In this document: positions 1-5,302 of the stretch, in pieces
Numbering within the stretch: the first letter of the stretch is position 1
How the letters are laid out: every line of letters starts with the position of its first letter
Assembly (NCBI GenBank): GCA_033720955.1
Contig: JAWWBN010000253.1
Span: forward strand, 1 to 5,370
Direction: 5' to 3'
DNA from: JAWWBN01 sp033720955
GTDB taxonomy: Bacteria; Acidobacteriota; Thermoanaerobaculia; Multivoradales; JAHEKO01
DNA: 5,370 nucleotides
Notes under the pieces: model-generated
Seen by the model: the letters and a program-made list of their open reading frames with translations, nothing else
Databases searched by the model: none
Told to the model about the DNA's origin: nothing
Program-made: the position numbers and the translations under genes

Positions 1-266
1 GCCTCCGTCCCGCGCGCGCGGCCGCCCCGGTCGCCCCCCGGCGCCGGCGCCGGCGCCCGGTCGGAGGCGGCGATGTAGGTGATGGCGGCCAGGAAGGCGA
101 GGAAGATCAGCGTCATCAGGACACCCGTCCAGATCCGCTCCTGGCGGGTGTCCGCCAGGAACAGCCAGCCGCCCAGGAGGGCCTCCATGGCGATCAGGAA
201 GGCCGCCAGAACGGAGTACTTGTTGCTGATCTTCGCCGGGTCGAAGAGCTTGCTCTTACCGCTCAT
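1..266 (-). CDS. Small two-helix membrane protein, function unknown (C-terminus beyond window)
   Basis: This minus-strand reading frame starts at ATG 266 and is still open at the left edge, so only the first 88 residues are visible. Residues 1-17 are polar and rich in lysine (begins MSGKSKLFDPAKISNKY). Two hydrophobic stretches follow, at about 18-38 and 46-67, separated by a short charged loop (DTRQER). After that comes an Ala-Pro repeat (residues 71-76) and a Gly/Arg-rich tail. By the positive-inside rule both ends should face the cytoplasm, making a helical hairpin in the inner membrane. The start is supported by a clear Shine-Dalgarno sequence seven bases upstream. The gene is divergent from the cysteine desulfurase. 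I do not recognise the family, and the low-complexity tail may be a linker to a further domain outside the window. That the gene is real is fairly sure from the RBS, hydrophobic pattern and codon bias; its function is unknown. Confidence 0.75.
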   Translation of the reverse strand, partial: MSGKSKLFDPAKISNKYSVLAAFLIAMEALLGGWLFLADTRQERIWTGVLMTLIFLAFLAAITYIAASDRAPAPAPGGDRGGRARGTE

Positions 267-273
267 GGCGCTG

Positions 274-279
274 CTCCTT
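274..279 (-). promoter_or_regulatory. Ribosome binding site (AAGGAG) for the small membrane protein
   Basis: On the minus strand AAGGAG lies seven bases before ATG 266. This is a near-perfect anti-16S match at ideal spacing. It is the strongest Shine-Dalgarno sequence in the window and fixes the start of the left-edge gene. Confidence 0.75.
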
Positions 280-341
280 CGGGAAGGGAGGTCTCCGGGC
301 GGTGGCCCGCCGAGCTCCCGCGGCCGTCGGATTCGGCTCGC

Positions 342-371
342 CGCCCGGCGCGGCCGCGGCCGCGCCGGGCG
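342..371. repeat. Perfect 30-base GC-only palindrome in the divergent intergenic region
   Basis: All 15 base pairs match about the centre between positions 356 and 357, and the symmetry breaks at 341/372. The core holds two overlapping GCGGCCGC octamers. As RNA it could fold into a stem of about 13 pairs with a four-base loop (CGCG). If the candidate promoter at 435-443 is used, the palindrome lies in the 5' leader of the membrane-protein transcript, about 75 bases before its start codon. No U-run follows on either strand, so it does not look like an ordinary intrinsic terminator. It could be a protein-binding site, a transcript hairpin, or a by-product of the extreme GC content. Confidence 0.6.
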
Positions 372-434
372 CGCCCTCCGACGCGGCGAGGCGAGAGCGG
401 GAGCGCGGGGGGTCGCCACTTCGATTTGGCCGCC

Positions 435-443
435 ATCATAGCA
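435..443 (-). promoter_or_regulatory. Candidate extended -10 promoter for the small membrane protein
   Basis: The minus strand reads TGCTATGAT. This is an extended -10 (TGn) followed by TATGAT, which matches the TATAAT consensus at five of six bases. A weak -35-like hexamer, CGGACC (458-463), lies 17 bases upstream. The site sits in the only clearly AT-richer patch of the divergent region (about 419-446). Initiation would fall near 427-428 and give a leader of about 160 bases that includes the palindrome at 342-371. No transcription data are available, so this remains a sequence-based prediction. Confidence 0.45.
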
Positions 444-533
444 ATCGCCGCCAGGGCGGTCCGGCGTCGCTCCCGGGGGCGGCTCGCCGAGCCGGGGCGG
501 CAGCGCTCTCGGCGGCGGGCGGATCCAAACCGC

Positions 534-539
534 TAAGAT
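534..539 (+). promoter_or_regulatory. Candidate -10 element (TAAGAT) for a leaderless desulfurase transcript
   Basis: TAAGAT fits the TAnnnT core of a -10 element and ends seven bases before the second in-frame ATG (547). Neither ATG 538 nor ATG 547 has a Shine-Dalgarno sequence. Transcription from here would begin at about 546-547, giving a leaderless mRNA starting at ATG 547 and placing ATG 538 inside the promoter. No convincing -35 is present at 17-18 bases. This is an inference from spacing alone. Confidence 0.33.
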
Positions 540-1698
540 GCCCCCGATGCCCCCCGTCTACCTGGACCACAACGCCACCACGCCGCTCGACCCGCGGGTG
601 CGCGACGCCATGCTCCCCTGGCTGGGGGAGCGCTTCGGCAACCCGTCGTCGCGGCACGCCTTCGGCCAGGCGGCGCGCGAGGCGGTCGAGGAGGCGCGGG
701 CGCGGGTGGCGGGGCTTGTCGGGGTGCGGCCGCCGCAGATCGTCTTCTGCGCCTCGGGCACCGAGGCCAACAACGCGGTGATCGAGGGGTGCGCGGGCCG
801 GGAGAGGGGAGCGGGCGGGCATCTGGTGATCTCGGCGCTGGAGCACCCGTCGGTGACCGCGGCCGCCGACCGTCTGGAGCGGCTCGGCGTCGAGGTGACC
901 CGGGTGGCGCCCGGTCGCGAGGGCGTGATCGACGCCGAGGAGATGGTGGTGGCGGTGCGACCCGGCACGCGCCTGGTCTGTCTGATGCTGGCCCACAACG
1001 AGCTCGGCACGGTGCAGCCGGTGCGGGAGGTGGCGGCCGGCTGCCGGGAGCGCGGCGTGCCGATCCTGGTGGACGCGGTGCAGGCGCCGGGCAAGATCGC
1101 CGTCGACGCCGGGGAGCTGGGGGCCGACTTCCTGGTGATCGGAGCGCACAAGTTCCACGGTCCGCTGGGAGCCGCGGCGTTGGCGGTGCGCGCCGGGGCG
1201 GAGCTGCCGCCCCTCCTGGTGGGCGGGGGCCAGGAGCGCCGCCGCCGCGCGGGCACCGAGAACGTGCCCGCGCTGGTCGGGATGGGGGTGGCCGCCGCCC
1301 TGGCCGCCACGGAGCTGGAGGAGCGCCGGCGTCACCTGGCGGCCCTGCGCGGCCGCTTCGAGACCGGTCTGGCCGAGATCGGCGGCGCGGTGGTCCACGG
1401 CGCGGCCGCGGAGCGTCTCCCCAACACCACCCACGTCGGCTTTCCGGGGGTGGACGCCGAGGCGCTGATGATCCGCCTCGACCTGGACGGCTACGCGGTG
1501 TCCATGGGCTCGGCCTGCTCGTCGGGCGCGGCCGAGAAGAGCGGCGTGCTGCTCGCCATGGGAGCGAGTGCGGAAGAGGCGGCGGGGTCGATCCGGGTCA
1601 GCTTCGGGATGGCCAACCACGAGTCGGAGGTGGACGGCTTCCTCGACGCTCTGTCTGGCCACCTGGCGGAGCTGGCGCCGCGGGCCGCCGCCTCCTAG
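538..1698 (+). CDS. iscS: Cysteine desulfurase (IscS/NifS family)
   Basis: This is a PLP enzyme that converts L-cysteine to alanine and holds the sulfur as an enzyme persulfide for transfer to acceptors. Its 386 residues span the whole class V aminotransferase fold. Visible are the N-terminal YLDHNATTPLDP (8-19), GTEANNA (74-80), PLP-stacking His103 in EHPS, Asp179 and Gln182 in VDAVQAPGK, Schiff-base Lys205 in GAHKFHGP, and the RRRAGTEN segment (235-242). The catalytic Cys327 lies in GSACSSG. These positions match E. coli IscS (H104, D180, Q183, K206, C328) to within one residue, which points to the IscS/NifS group rather than SufS. ATG 547 (MPPVYLDHN) is an alternative start that better fits the family N-terminus and the possible leaderless promoter. 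mnmA begins ten bases after the stop, so sulfur delivery to tRNA is the likely main role. No iscU, iscA or fdx gene is visible here. The gene symbol is at family level. Confidence 0.95.
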   Translation: MPPMPPVYLDHNATTPLDPRVRDAMLPWLGERFGNPSSRHAFGQAAREAVEEARARVAGLVGVRPPQIVFCASGTEANNAVIEGCAGRERGAGGHLVISALEHPSVTAAADRLERLGVEVTRVAPGREGVIDAEEMVVAVRPGTRLVCLMLAHNELGTVQPVREVAAGCRERGVPILVDAVQAPGKIAVDAGELGADFLVIGAHKFHGPLGAAALAVRAGAELPPLLVGGGQERRRRAGTENVPALVGMGVAAALAATELEERRRHLAALRGRFETGLAEIGGAVVHGAAAERLPNTTHVGFPGVDAEALMIRLDLDGYAVSMGSACSSGAAEKSGVLLAMGASAEEAAGSIRVSFGMANHESEVDGFLDALSGHLAELAPRAAAS

Positions 1699-1708
1699 GG
1701 TCGAGACG

Positions 1709-2818
1709 ATGCCCGCCGACCTCACCGCCGTCGCCATGAGCGGCGGGCTCGACTCCTCGGTCGCCGCCTGGCTGGTGTCGCGCGAGCGGCCGGCGGTGGG
1801 TCTCTCCATGCTGCTCTGGGACCGCTCCGCCGAGGCCGCCCACGGCCGCTGCTGCGGCGCCCTCGACCTCGGCGACGCCCGCCGGGTGGCGGCGCAGTGC
1901 GGCATCCGCCACTACACGGTCCGCATGGAGGAGGAGTTCGAGCGCGAGGTGGTGGACCCCTTCGTGGACGACTACCTGGCGGGCCGGACCCCGGTGCCCT
2001 GCACCCGCTGCAACACCTGGATCAAGTTCGACCTGCTGCTCGAGAGAGCCAGGGCCTACGGCGCGGCGCGTCTGGTCACCGGTCACTACGCGCGCATCGT
2101 CGCGGGAGCCCACGGCCCCGAGCTGCACGCCGCGGTCCACCGCGAGAAGGACCAGAGCTACTACCTGTGGGAGCTGACCGCCGAGCAGCTCGCCGCCGCC
2201 GAGTTTCCCCTGGGCGGGCGGACCAAGGAGGAGGTGCGGCAGATGGCGCGCGAGGCCGGGCTGGTGACCGCGGGGAAGGGGGAGAGCATGGAGCTCTGCT
2301 TCGTCTCCGGCGGGGTGCGAGAGTTCGTGGAGGAGCGGGCCGCGGCCCGTCCCCAGCGATTCCCGATCGCCGCGGCTGCGGGGGAGCCCGCCCGGGTGGT
2401 GGACCGCGCGGGCCGCGAGCTGGGCCGGGCGGCGCCCTACTACCGCTACACGGTGGGGCAGCGCCGGGGGCTGGGCATCGCGTCGCCCGAGCCGCTCTAC
2501 GTCCTGGGGGTGGAGCCGCGGGCGAACCGGGTGGTGGTCGGCGCCCGGGAGGAGCTGGCCGCGGCGGGTCTCGAGGGCGACGGTCTGCACTGGATCGGGC
2601 CGGCGCCGGCGGGCGAGGTGGAGGCCACGGTGCGGATCCGCTCGCGGCACCCCGGCGTCCCGTCGCGGGTCACGGCTCTCGGCGACGGACGGGCGCGGGT
2701 CGAGTTCGCCGAGCCGCAGCACGGGGTGGCCCCCGGCCAGGCGGCGGTCTTCTACGACGGCAGCCGGGTGCTGGGCGGCTGCTGGATCCGTCGCGGCCTG
2801 GGCGCCGCCGCGGCATGA
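1709..2818 (+). CDS. mnmA: tRNA-specific 2-thiouridylase MnmA
   Basis: MnmA activates U34 of tRNAs for Lys, Glu and Gln with ATP and inserts sulfur to give 2-thiouridine. The 369-residue length equals that of E. coli MnmA (about 368). The N-terminal PP-loop is AMSGGLDSS (9-17). It is followed by the family signature CCGALDLGDARRVA (48-61), CTRCN (98-102), the tRNA-contacting KDQSYYLW (147-154), ELCFVSGG (195-202) and YTVGQRRGLGI (247-257), then the C-terminal beta-barrel domain. Cys101 and Cys197 correspond to the catalytic pair Cys102/Cys199 of E. coli. Cys98 replaces E. coli Asp99, so the protein carries a CxxC plus a distant Cys. ATG 1709 is chosen because the family motif starts a few residues in; the Shine-Dalgarno sequence is weak, and the ten-base gap from the desulfurase stop suggests coupling. 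The stop overlaps ATG 2815 as ATGA. Confidence 0.97.
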   Translation: MPADLTAVAMSGGLDSSVAAWLVSRERPAVGLSMLLWDRSAEAAHGRCCGALDLGDARRVAAQCGIRHYTVRMEEEFEREVVDPFVDDYLAGRTPVPCTRCNTWIKFDLLLERARAYGAARLVTGHYARIVAGAHGPELHAAVHREKDQSYYLWELTAEQLAAAEFPLGGRTKEEVRQMAREAGLVTAGKGESMELCFVSGGVREFVEERAAARPQRFPIAAAAGEPARVVDRAGRELGRAAPYYRYTVGQRRGLGIASPEPLYVLGVEPRANRVVVGAREELAAAGLEGDGLHWIGPAPAGEVEATVRIRSRHPGVPSRVTALGDGRARVEFAEPQHGVAPGQAAVFYDGSRVLGGCWIRRGLGAAAA

Positions 2819-2880
2819 CGGAGCGGGCGGAGGGCGCCGGAGGGCGCCGGAGGGCGACGTCGGCTCGGGGGCGGGCGTGA
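2815..2880 (+). CDS. Possible 21-residue micro-ORF linking mnmA and rsmI
   Basis: An ATG overlaps the mnmA stop (ATGA), and a 21-codon frame runs to a TGA that overlaps the GTG start of rsmI (GTGA). The predicted peptide begins MTERAEGAGGRRRATS and is rich in Arg and Gly. The frame fills the 58-base gap exactly, so ribosomes ending mnmA could re-initiate, translate it and hand over to rsmI. Against a conserved peptide: half of it is made of a 10-base tandem repeat, whose copy-number changes would shift the frame. It may serve only as a coupling device or may be coincidental. No family is recognised. Confidence 0.28.
   Translation: MTERAEGAGGRRRATSARGRA
2829..2858 (+). repeat. Three tandem copies of a 10-base unit (GGAGGGCGCC)
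   Basis: Copies lie at 2829-2838, 2839-2848 and 2849-2858; the third differs at one base (GGAGGGCGAC). Each copy carries a GGAGGG core resembling a Shine-Dalgarno sequence. The array sits 18-48 bases before the rsmI GTG, so it is too far away to be its direct RBS. Replication slippage is the simplest origin. Confidence 0.8.
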
Positions 2881-3563
2881 CCGACCCGGCCCCCGGTCGT
2901 CTGACCGTGGTCGCCACGCCGATCGGCAACCTGGACGACCTTTCGCCGCGGCTGCGCCGGGCGCTGGAGGAGGCCGACCTCGTCGCCTGCGAGGACACCC
3001 GGCGGACGGGCCGGCTTCTCGCCCACCTGGGTCTCAAGAAGCGCCTGGTCTCGCTCCACGAGCACAACGAGCGGCAGCGCCTCCCCGGCCTGATCGCCGC
3101 CCTGGAGCAGGGGAGCCGCGTGGCTCTCGCCAGCGACGCCGGCACGCCCCTGATCTCCGATCCCGGCTACCTGCTGGTGCGCGAGGCGATCGCCGCCGGC
3201 CTCCCGGTCGAGGCGGTGCCCGGCCCCTCGGCGCCGCTGACCGCCCTGGTGCTCTCCGGCCTGCCGCCCTACCCGCATACCTTCGTCGGCTTCCCGCCCA
3301 GAAAGCCCGGCAAGCGTCGCGCCTTCCTGGCCCGCTACGCCGAGCTCGACCACACCCTGATCCTCTTCGAGTCGCCCCACCGCATCGCCGCCACCCTGGA
3401 CGACCTCCTCGCGACCCTCGGCGACCGCCCGGCCGCCCTCTGCCGCGAGCTGACCAAGCTGCACGAGGAGGTCATCCGCGGCACGCTGACGGAGATTCGA
3501 GCGGCGGTGGGGGAGCGGGAGCGGGTCAAGGGGGAGCTGACCCTGGTGGTCGGGCCGGGGTAG
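2877..3563 (+). CDS. rsmI: 16S rRNA 2'-O-methyltransferase RsmI, short form
   Basis: RsmI uses S-adenosylmethionine to methylate the ribose of C1402 in 16S rRNA, at the ribosomal P site. The tetrapyrrole-methylase-like fold is plain: VVATPIGNLDD (11-21), CEDTRRTGRLL (38-48), HEHNE (61-65), ALASDAGTPLISDPGY (83-98), the SAM-binding VPGPSAPLTAL (114-124), FVGFPPRK (136-143), LFESPHRI (163-170) and CRELTKLHEEVIRG (189-202), ending at KGELTLVVGPG. The protein has 228 residues against about 286 in E. coli and stops right after the methylase core, so the small C-terminal helical domain is absent. GTG 2877 is the only start available: no ATG, GTG or TTG lies in frame between the end of mnmA and this codon. 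It overlaps the micro-ORF stop. It appears to be the last gene of the desulfurase-mnmA operon. Confidence 0.96.
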   Translation: MTDPAPGRLTVVATPIGNLDDLSPRLRRALEEADLVACEDTRRTGRLLAHLGLKKRLVSLHEHNERQRLPGLIAALEQGSRVALASDAGTPLISDPGYLLVREAIAAGLPVEAVPGPSAPLTALVLSGLPPYPHTFVGFPPRKPGKRRAFLARYAELDHTLILFESPHRIAATLDDLLATLGDRPAALCRELTKLHEEVIRGTLTEIRAAVGERERVKGELTLVVGPG

Positions 3564-3580
3564 GGCGGCGGATCCGCCCT
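3562..3580. terminator. Candidate hairpin between convergent rsmI and nadE
   Basis: The arms AGGGCGG (3562-3568) and CCGCCCT (3574-3580) pair perfectly around a five-base loop, and the 5' arm overlaps the rsmI stop codon. The hairpin lies in the 45-base gap between two convergent genes, where a terminator for both is expected. A second perfect palindrome, GACGGGCCCGTC (3599-3610), touches the nadE stop. Neither is followed by a T-run on either strand, so the hairpins may act without a U-tract, aid Rho-dependent ending, or only protect transcript ends. Confidence 0.38.
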
Positions 3581-3608
3581 CCCCCGGGGCGATCCGCGGA
3601 CGGGCCCG

Positions 3609-4442
3609 TCAGTCCCGGGGAATCTCGCGGTCCAGGTTGATCGCGCTGCCCGAGAGCCGGGCGATGAGCATCAGCCGGCGCTTGAAGCGGAACGCCCGCT
3701 CCAGCCGGTCGATCCTGGCGACTACTTCCGGCTCGTAGCCCAGCTCGACCACCTCCTCGACCTGCAGCCCCAGGTTGAACATCAGGTAGAGGACCTCGTC
3801 GGCCACGCCGTAGTCGAAGCCCAGCTCCTCCTCGTCGGTCTGACCGGGCCAGAGATCGGCCGACGGCTTCTTGTCGATCACCGCGTCGGGGACCCCGATG
3901 TGGCGGGCGAGGCTCACCACCTGGCACTTGAAGAGATCCCCCAGCGGGTTGATGGAGCTCGCGTTGTCGCCGAAGATCGTCGAGTAGCCCAGGAGGATCT
4001 CGGTCTTGTTGGAGGTGCCCAGCACCAGGCAGCGGAGCTTCTTGGCCAGGTCGAAGAGGACCGCCATCCGGGCGCGGGCCATCAGGTTGCCGCGCCGCAC
4101 CGTGTCGGCCTCCGGGTCGTTGGCGTCGAAGTAGCCGTCCACCATGGGGGTGATGTCCACGGTCCGCGGGGCCAGGCCGAACTTCTCGGCCACCGTCTCG
4201 GCGTCGGTGGCGGAGTCCGGCGACGAGGTCCTGTAGGGCATCATCAGGGCGTGCACCCGCTCGGGGCCCAGGGCGAGGGCCGCCAGGCCGGTGGAGAGGG
4301 CCGAGTCGATGCCGCCCGAGAGACCCACCACCACGCCGTCCTGGCGGGCCGTCGCCACCGCGTCGCGGATGAAGCCGGTGAGCGCCGTGACGGCCAGCTC
4401 GGGGTTGATGTCCAGCCCGTCGCGCCAGGTCCCCTCGGTCAC
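3609..4442 (-). CDS. nadE: NAD+ synthetase, ammonia-type single-domain subunit
   Basis: NadE adenylates nicotinic acid adenine dinucleotide with ATP and replaces the AMP with ammonia to give NAD+, the last step of NAD synthesis in the cytoplasm. The 277-residue protein shows the PP-loop GLSGGIDSA (40-48), MPYRTSSPDS (68-77), NLMARARM (119-126), LGTSNKTEILLGYSTIFGDN (141-160), INPLGDLFK (164-172) and the signature KPSADLWPGQTDEEELGF (192-209). It lacks the N-terminal glutaminase domain of fused enzymes, but a nitrilase-type gene lies directly upstream and overlaps by four bases (GTGA). Ammonia is therefore probably supplied by that partner. GTG 4442 is chosen from the overlap and the domain boundary. 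The frame stays open further upstream inside the nitrilase gene, but that translation is Gly/Pro/Arg-rich and does not resemble the family. Confidence 0.95.
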   Translation of the reverse strand: MTEGTWRDGLDINPELAVTALTGFIRDAVATARQDGVVVGLSGGIDSALSTGLAALALGPERVHALMMPYRTSSPDSATDAETVAEKFGLAPRTVDITPMVDGYFDANDPEADTVRRGNLMARARMAVLFDLAKKLRCLVLGTSNKTEILLGYSTIFGDNASSINPLGDLFKCQVVSLARHIGVPDAVIDKKPSADLWPGQTDEEELGFDYGVADEVLYLMFNLGLQVEEVVELGYEPEVVARIDRLERAFRFKRRLMLIARLSGSAINLDREIPRD

Positions 4443-5266
4443 GGCGCGCCCTCGATGTCGTCGCGGTGGTCCTGCAGCAGCGGCAGCCGCCAGCGCGCCC
4501 GGTCCACCTCCCGCAGGTCCAGGCGGGCCACCAGCAGCTCCTCCTCGAAGAAGGGGGCCCGCACCAGGAGCTCGCCGCTGGGCCGCACGAAGTGGCTGCC
4601 GCCGGTGTAGAAGGAGCCCTCCTCCCAGCCCACGCGGTTGCAGTAGGCCACCCAGGCGGTGTTGGTCAGCGCCGTGGAGCGGGTGATCGACTCCCAGGTC
4701 TCCTGGCTCGCGGGGATCGCTCCCGAGCCGATCCGGCCCGGGCCGGCCGAGAGGGCGGCGATCAGCTTGACCCCGGATCGCGCCAGACCCAGCGCGAGGT
4801 GGGGATGCCAGAGGTCCTCGCAGATCAGCACCCCGAGCTGGTCGCCGCTCTCGGCCACCGGCGCGAGCCGCTGGCCGGCGCCCAGGAACCGCTCCTCCTG
4901 GAAGATGCCGTAGGTGGGCAGGTAGAGCTTGCGGTGGATGTGGCAGAGTCGCCCTCTGTGCAGCACCAGGGCGCTGTTGTAGAGCACCCCGTGCTCGTCC
5001 TCTTCGACCGCCCCGACGATCAGCGAGATGCCGTCGGCGGCCTTGGCGAGCTGGTCGATGACGGGCGATTCGTGGGGGTGCAGGGCCACCCGGCTGGTCA
5101 GCGACAGCAGGCGGTAGCCGGTCAGGGAGAGCTCGGGGAAGACCAGGAGGTCCACCTCTCGCTCGCGGGCGCGCTCGATCCATCGGAGGTGGGTCTCGAG
5201 ATTGGCCTCCACCTCCCCCAGCCGGACGTCGATCTGCGCCAGCCCGACGTTCAGCTTGCGTTGCAT
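4439..5266 (-). CDS. Nitrilase-superfamily amidohydrolase, probable glutaminase subunit of NAD synthetase
   Basis: This 275-residue protein has the Glu-Lys-Cys triad of the carbon-nitrogen hydrolase family: Glu45 in FPELSLTGY (43-51), Lys113 in HRKLYLPTYG (111-120) and Cys149 in VLICEDLWHP (146-155). The ICEDLW context and the KLYLPTYGIFQEERF segment resemble the glutamine amidotransferase domain of glutamine-dependent NAD synthetases. The gene ends within the nadE start (GTGA). The inferred role is release of ammonia from glutamine for NadE. ATG 5266 (MQRKLNVGLAQIDVRLGE) is preferred because family members begin close to the xxALAQI strand. An upstream in-frame ATG at 5296 would add ten residues (MLASGRKREA) but lies inside the candidate -10. 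A weak GGAAG precedes ATG 5266. Other nitrilase-branch substrates cannot be excluded by sequence alone, but the coupling to nadE argues strongly for this role. Confidence 0.88.
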   Translation of the reverse strand: MQRKLNVGLAQIDVRLGEVEANLETHLRWIERAREREVDLLVFPELSLTGYRLLSLTSRVALHPHESPVIDQLAKAADGISLIVGAVEEDEHGVLYNSALVLHRGRLCHIHRKLYLPTYGIFQEERFLGAGQRLAPVAESGDQLGVLICEDLWHPHLALGLARSGVKLIAALSAGPGRIGSGAIPASQETWESITRSTALTNTAWVAYCNRVGWEEGSFYTGGSHFVRPSGELLVRAPFFEEELLVARLDLREVDRARWRLPLLQDHRDDIEGAP

Positions 5267-5286
5267 GGCTTCGCGCTTCCGCCCGG

Positions 5287-5296
5287 ATGCTAGCAT
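5287..5296. promoter_or_regulatory. Symmetric -10-like palindrome between divergent genes
   Basis: ATGCTAGCAT is a perfect 10-base palindrome in the 36-base gap between the divergent starts at 5266 and 5303. It carries TAGCAT, a TAnnnT-type -10, on both strands: 5291-5296 on plus and 5292-5287 on minus. On the plus strand the T at 5296 lies seven bases before GTG 5303, the spacing expected for a leaderless transcript. On the minus strand initiation would fall near 5280, about 14 bases before ATG 5266. No good -35 hexamers are evident. Confidence 0.4.
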
Positions 5297-5302
5297 GGCG
5301 TC

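Noticed and set aside
40..57. Three tandem GGCGCC hexamers near the left edge
   Set aside because: They encode the Ala-Pro repeat of the membrane protein and read as coding low complexity rather than a separate element.
267..537. Search for a tRNA, small RNA or riboswitch in the divergent region
   Set aside because: No cloverleaf, conserved riboswitch core or terminator-type U-run is visible; apart from the palindrome and the candidate promoters I see nothing in it.
302..781. Plus-strand open frame across the divergent intergenic region into the desulfurase
   Set aside because: Arg/Pro/Ser-rich composition, no RBS, and overlap with a real gene in another frame; it arises from lack of stops in GC-rich DNA.
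436..1905. Long minus-strand open frame of 489 codons opposite the desulfurase
   Set aside because: It is antisense to a gene with complete catalytic motifs, is Arg/His/Gly/Pro-rich and resembles no family. Stops are rare in such GC-rich DNA, so long shadows are expected.
1598..3145. Long minus-strand open frame of 515 codons opposite mnmA and rsmI
   Set aside because: Low-complexity Arg/Pro/Ala-rich translation spanning two well-supported genes on the other strand; a GC-rich shadow.
4466..5293. Plus-strand open frame opposite the nitrilase gene
   Set aside because: It is the antisense of a gene with an intact Glu-Lys-Cys triad, and its translation is Gln/His/Gly-rich with no recognisable domain.
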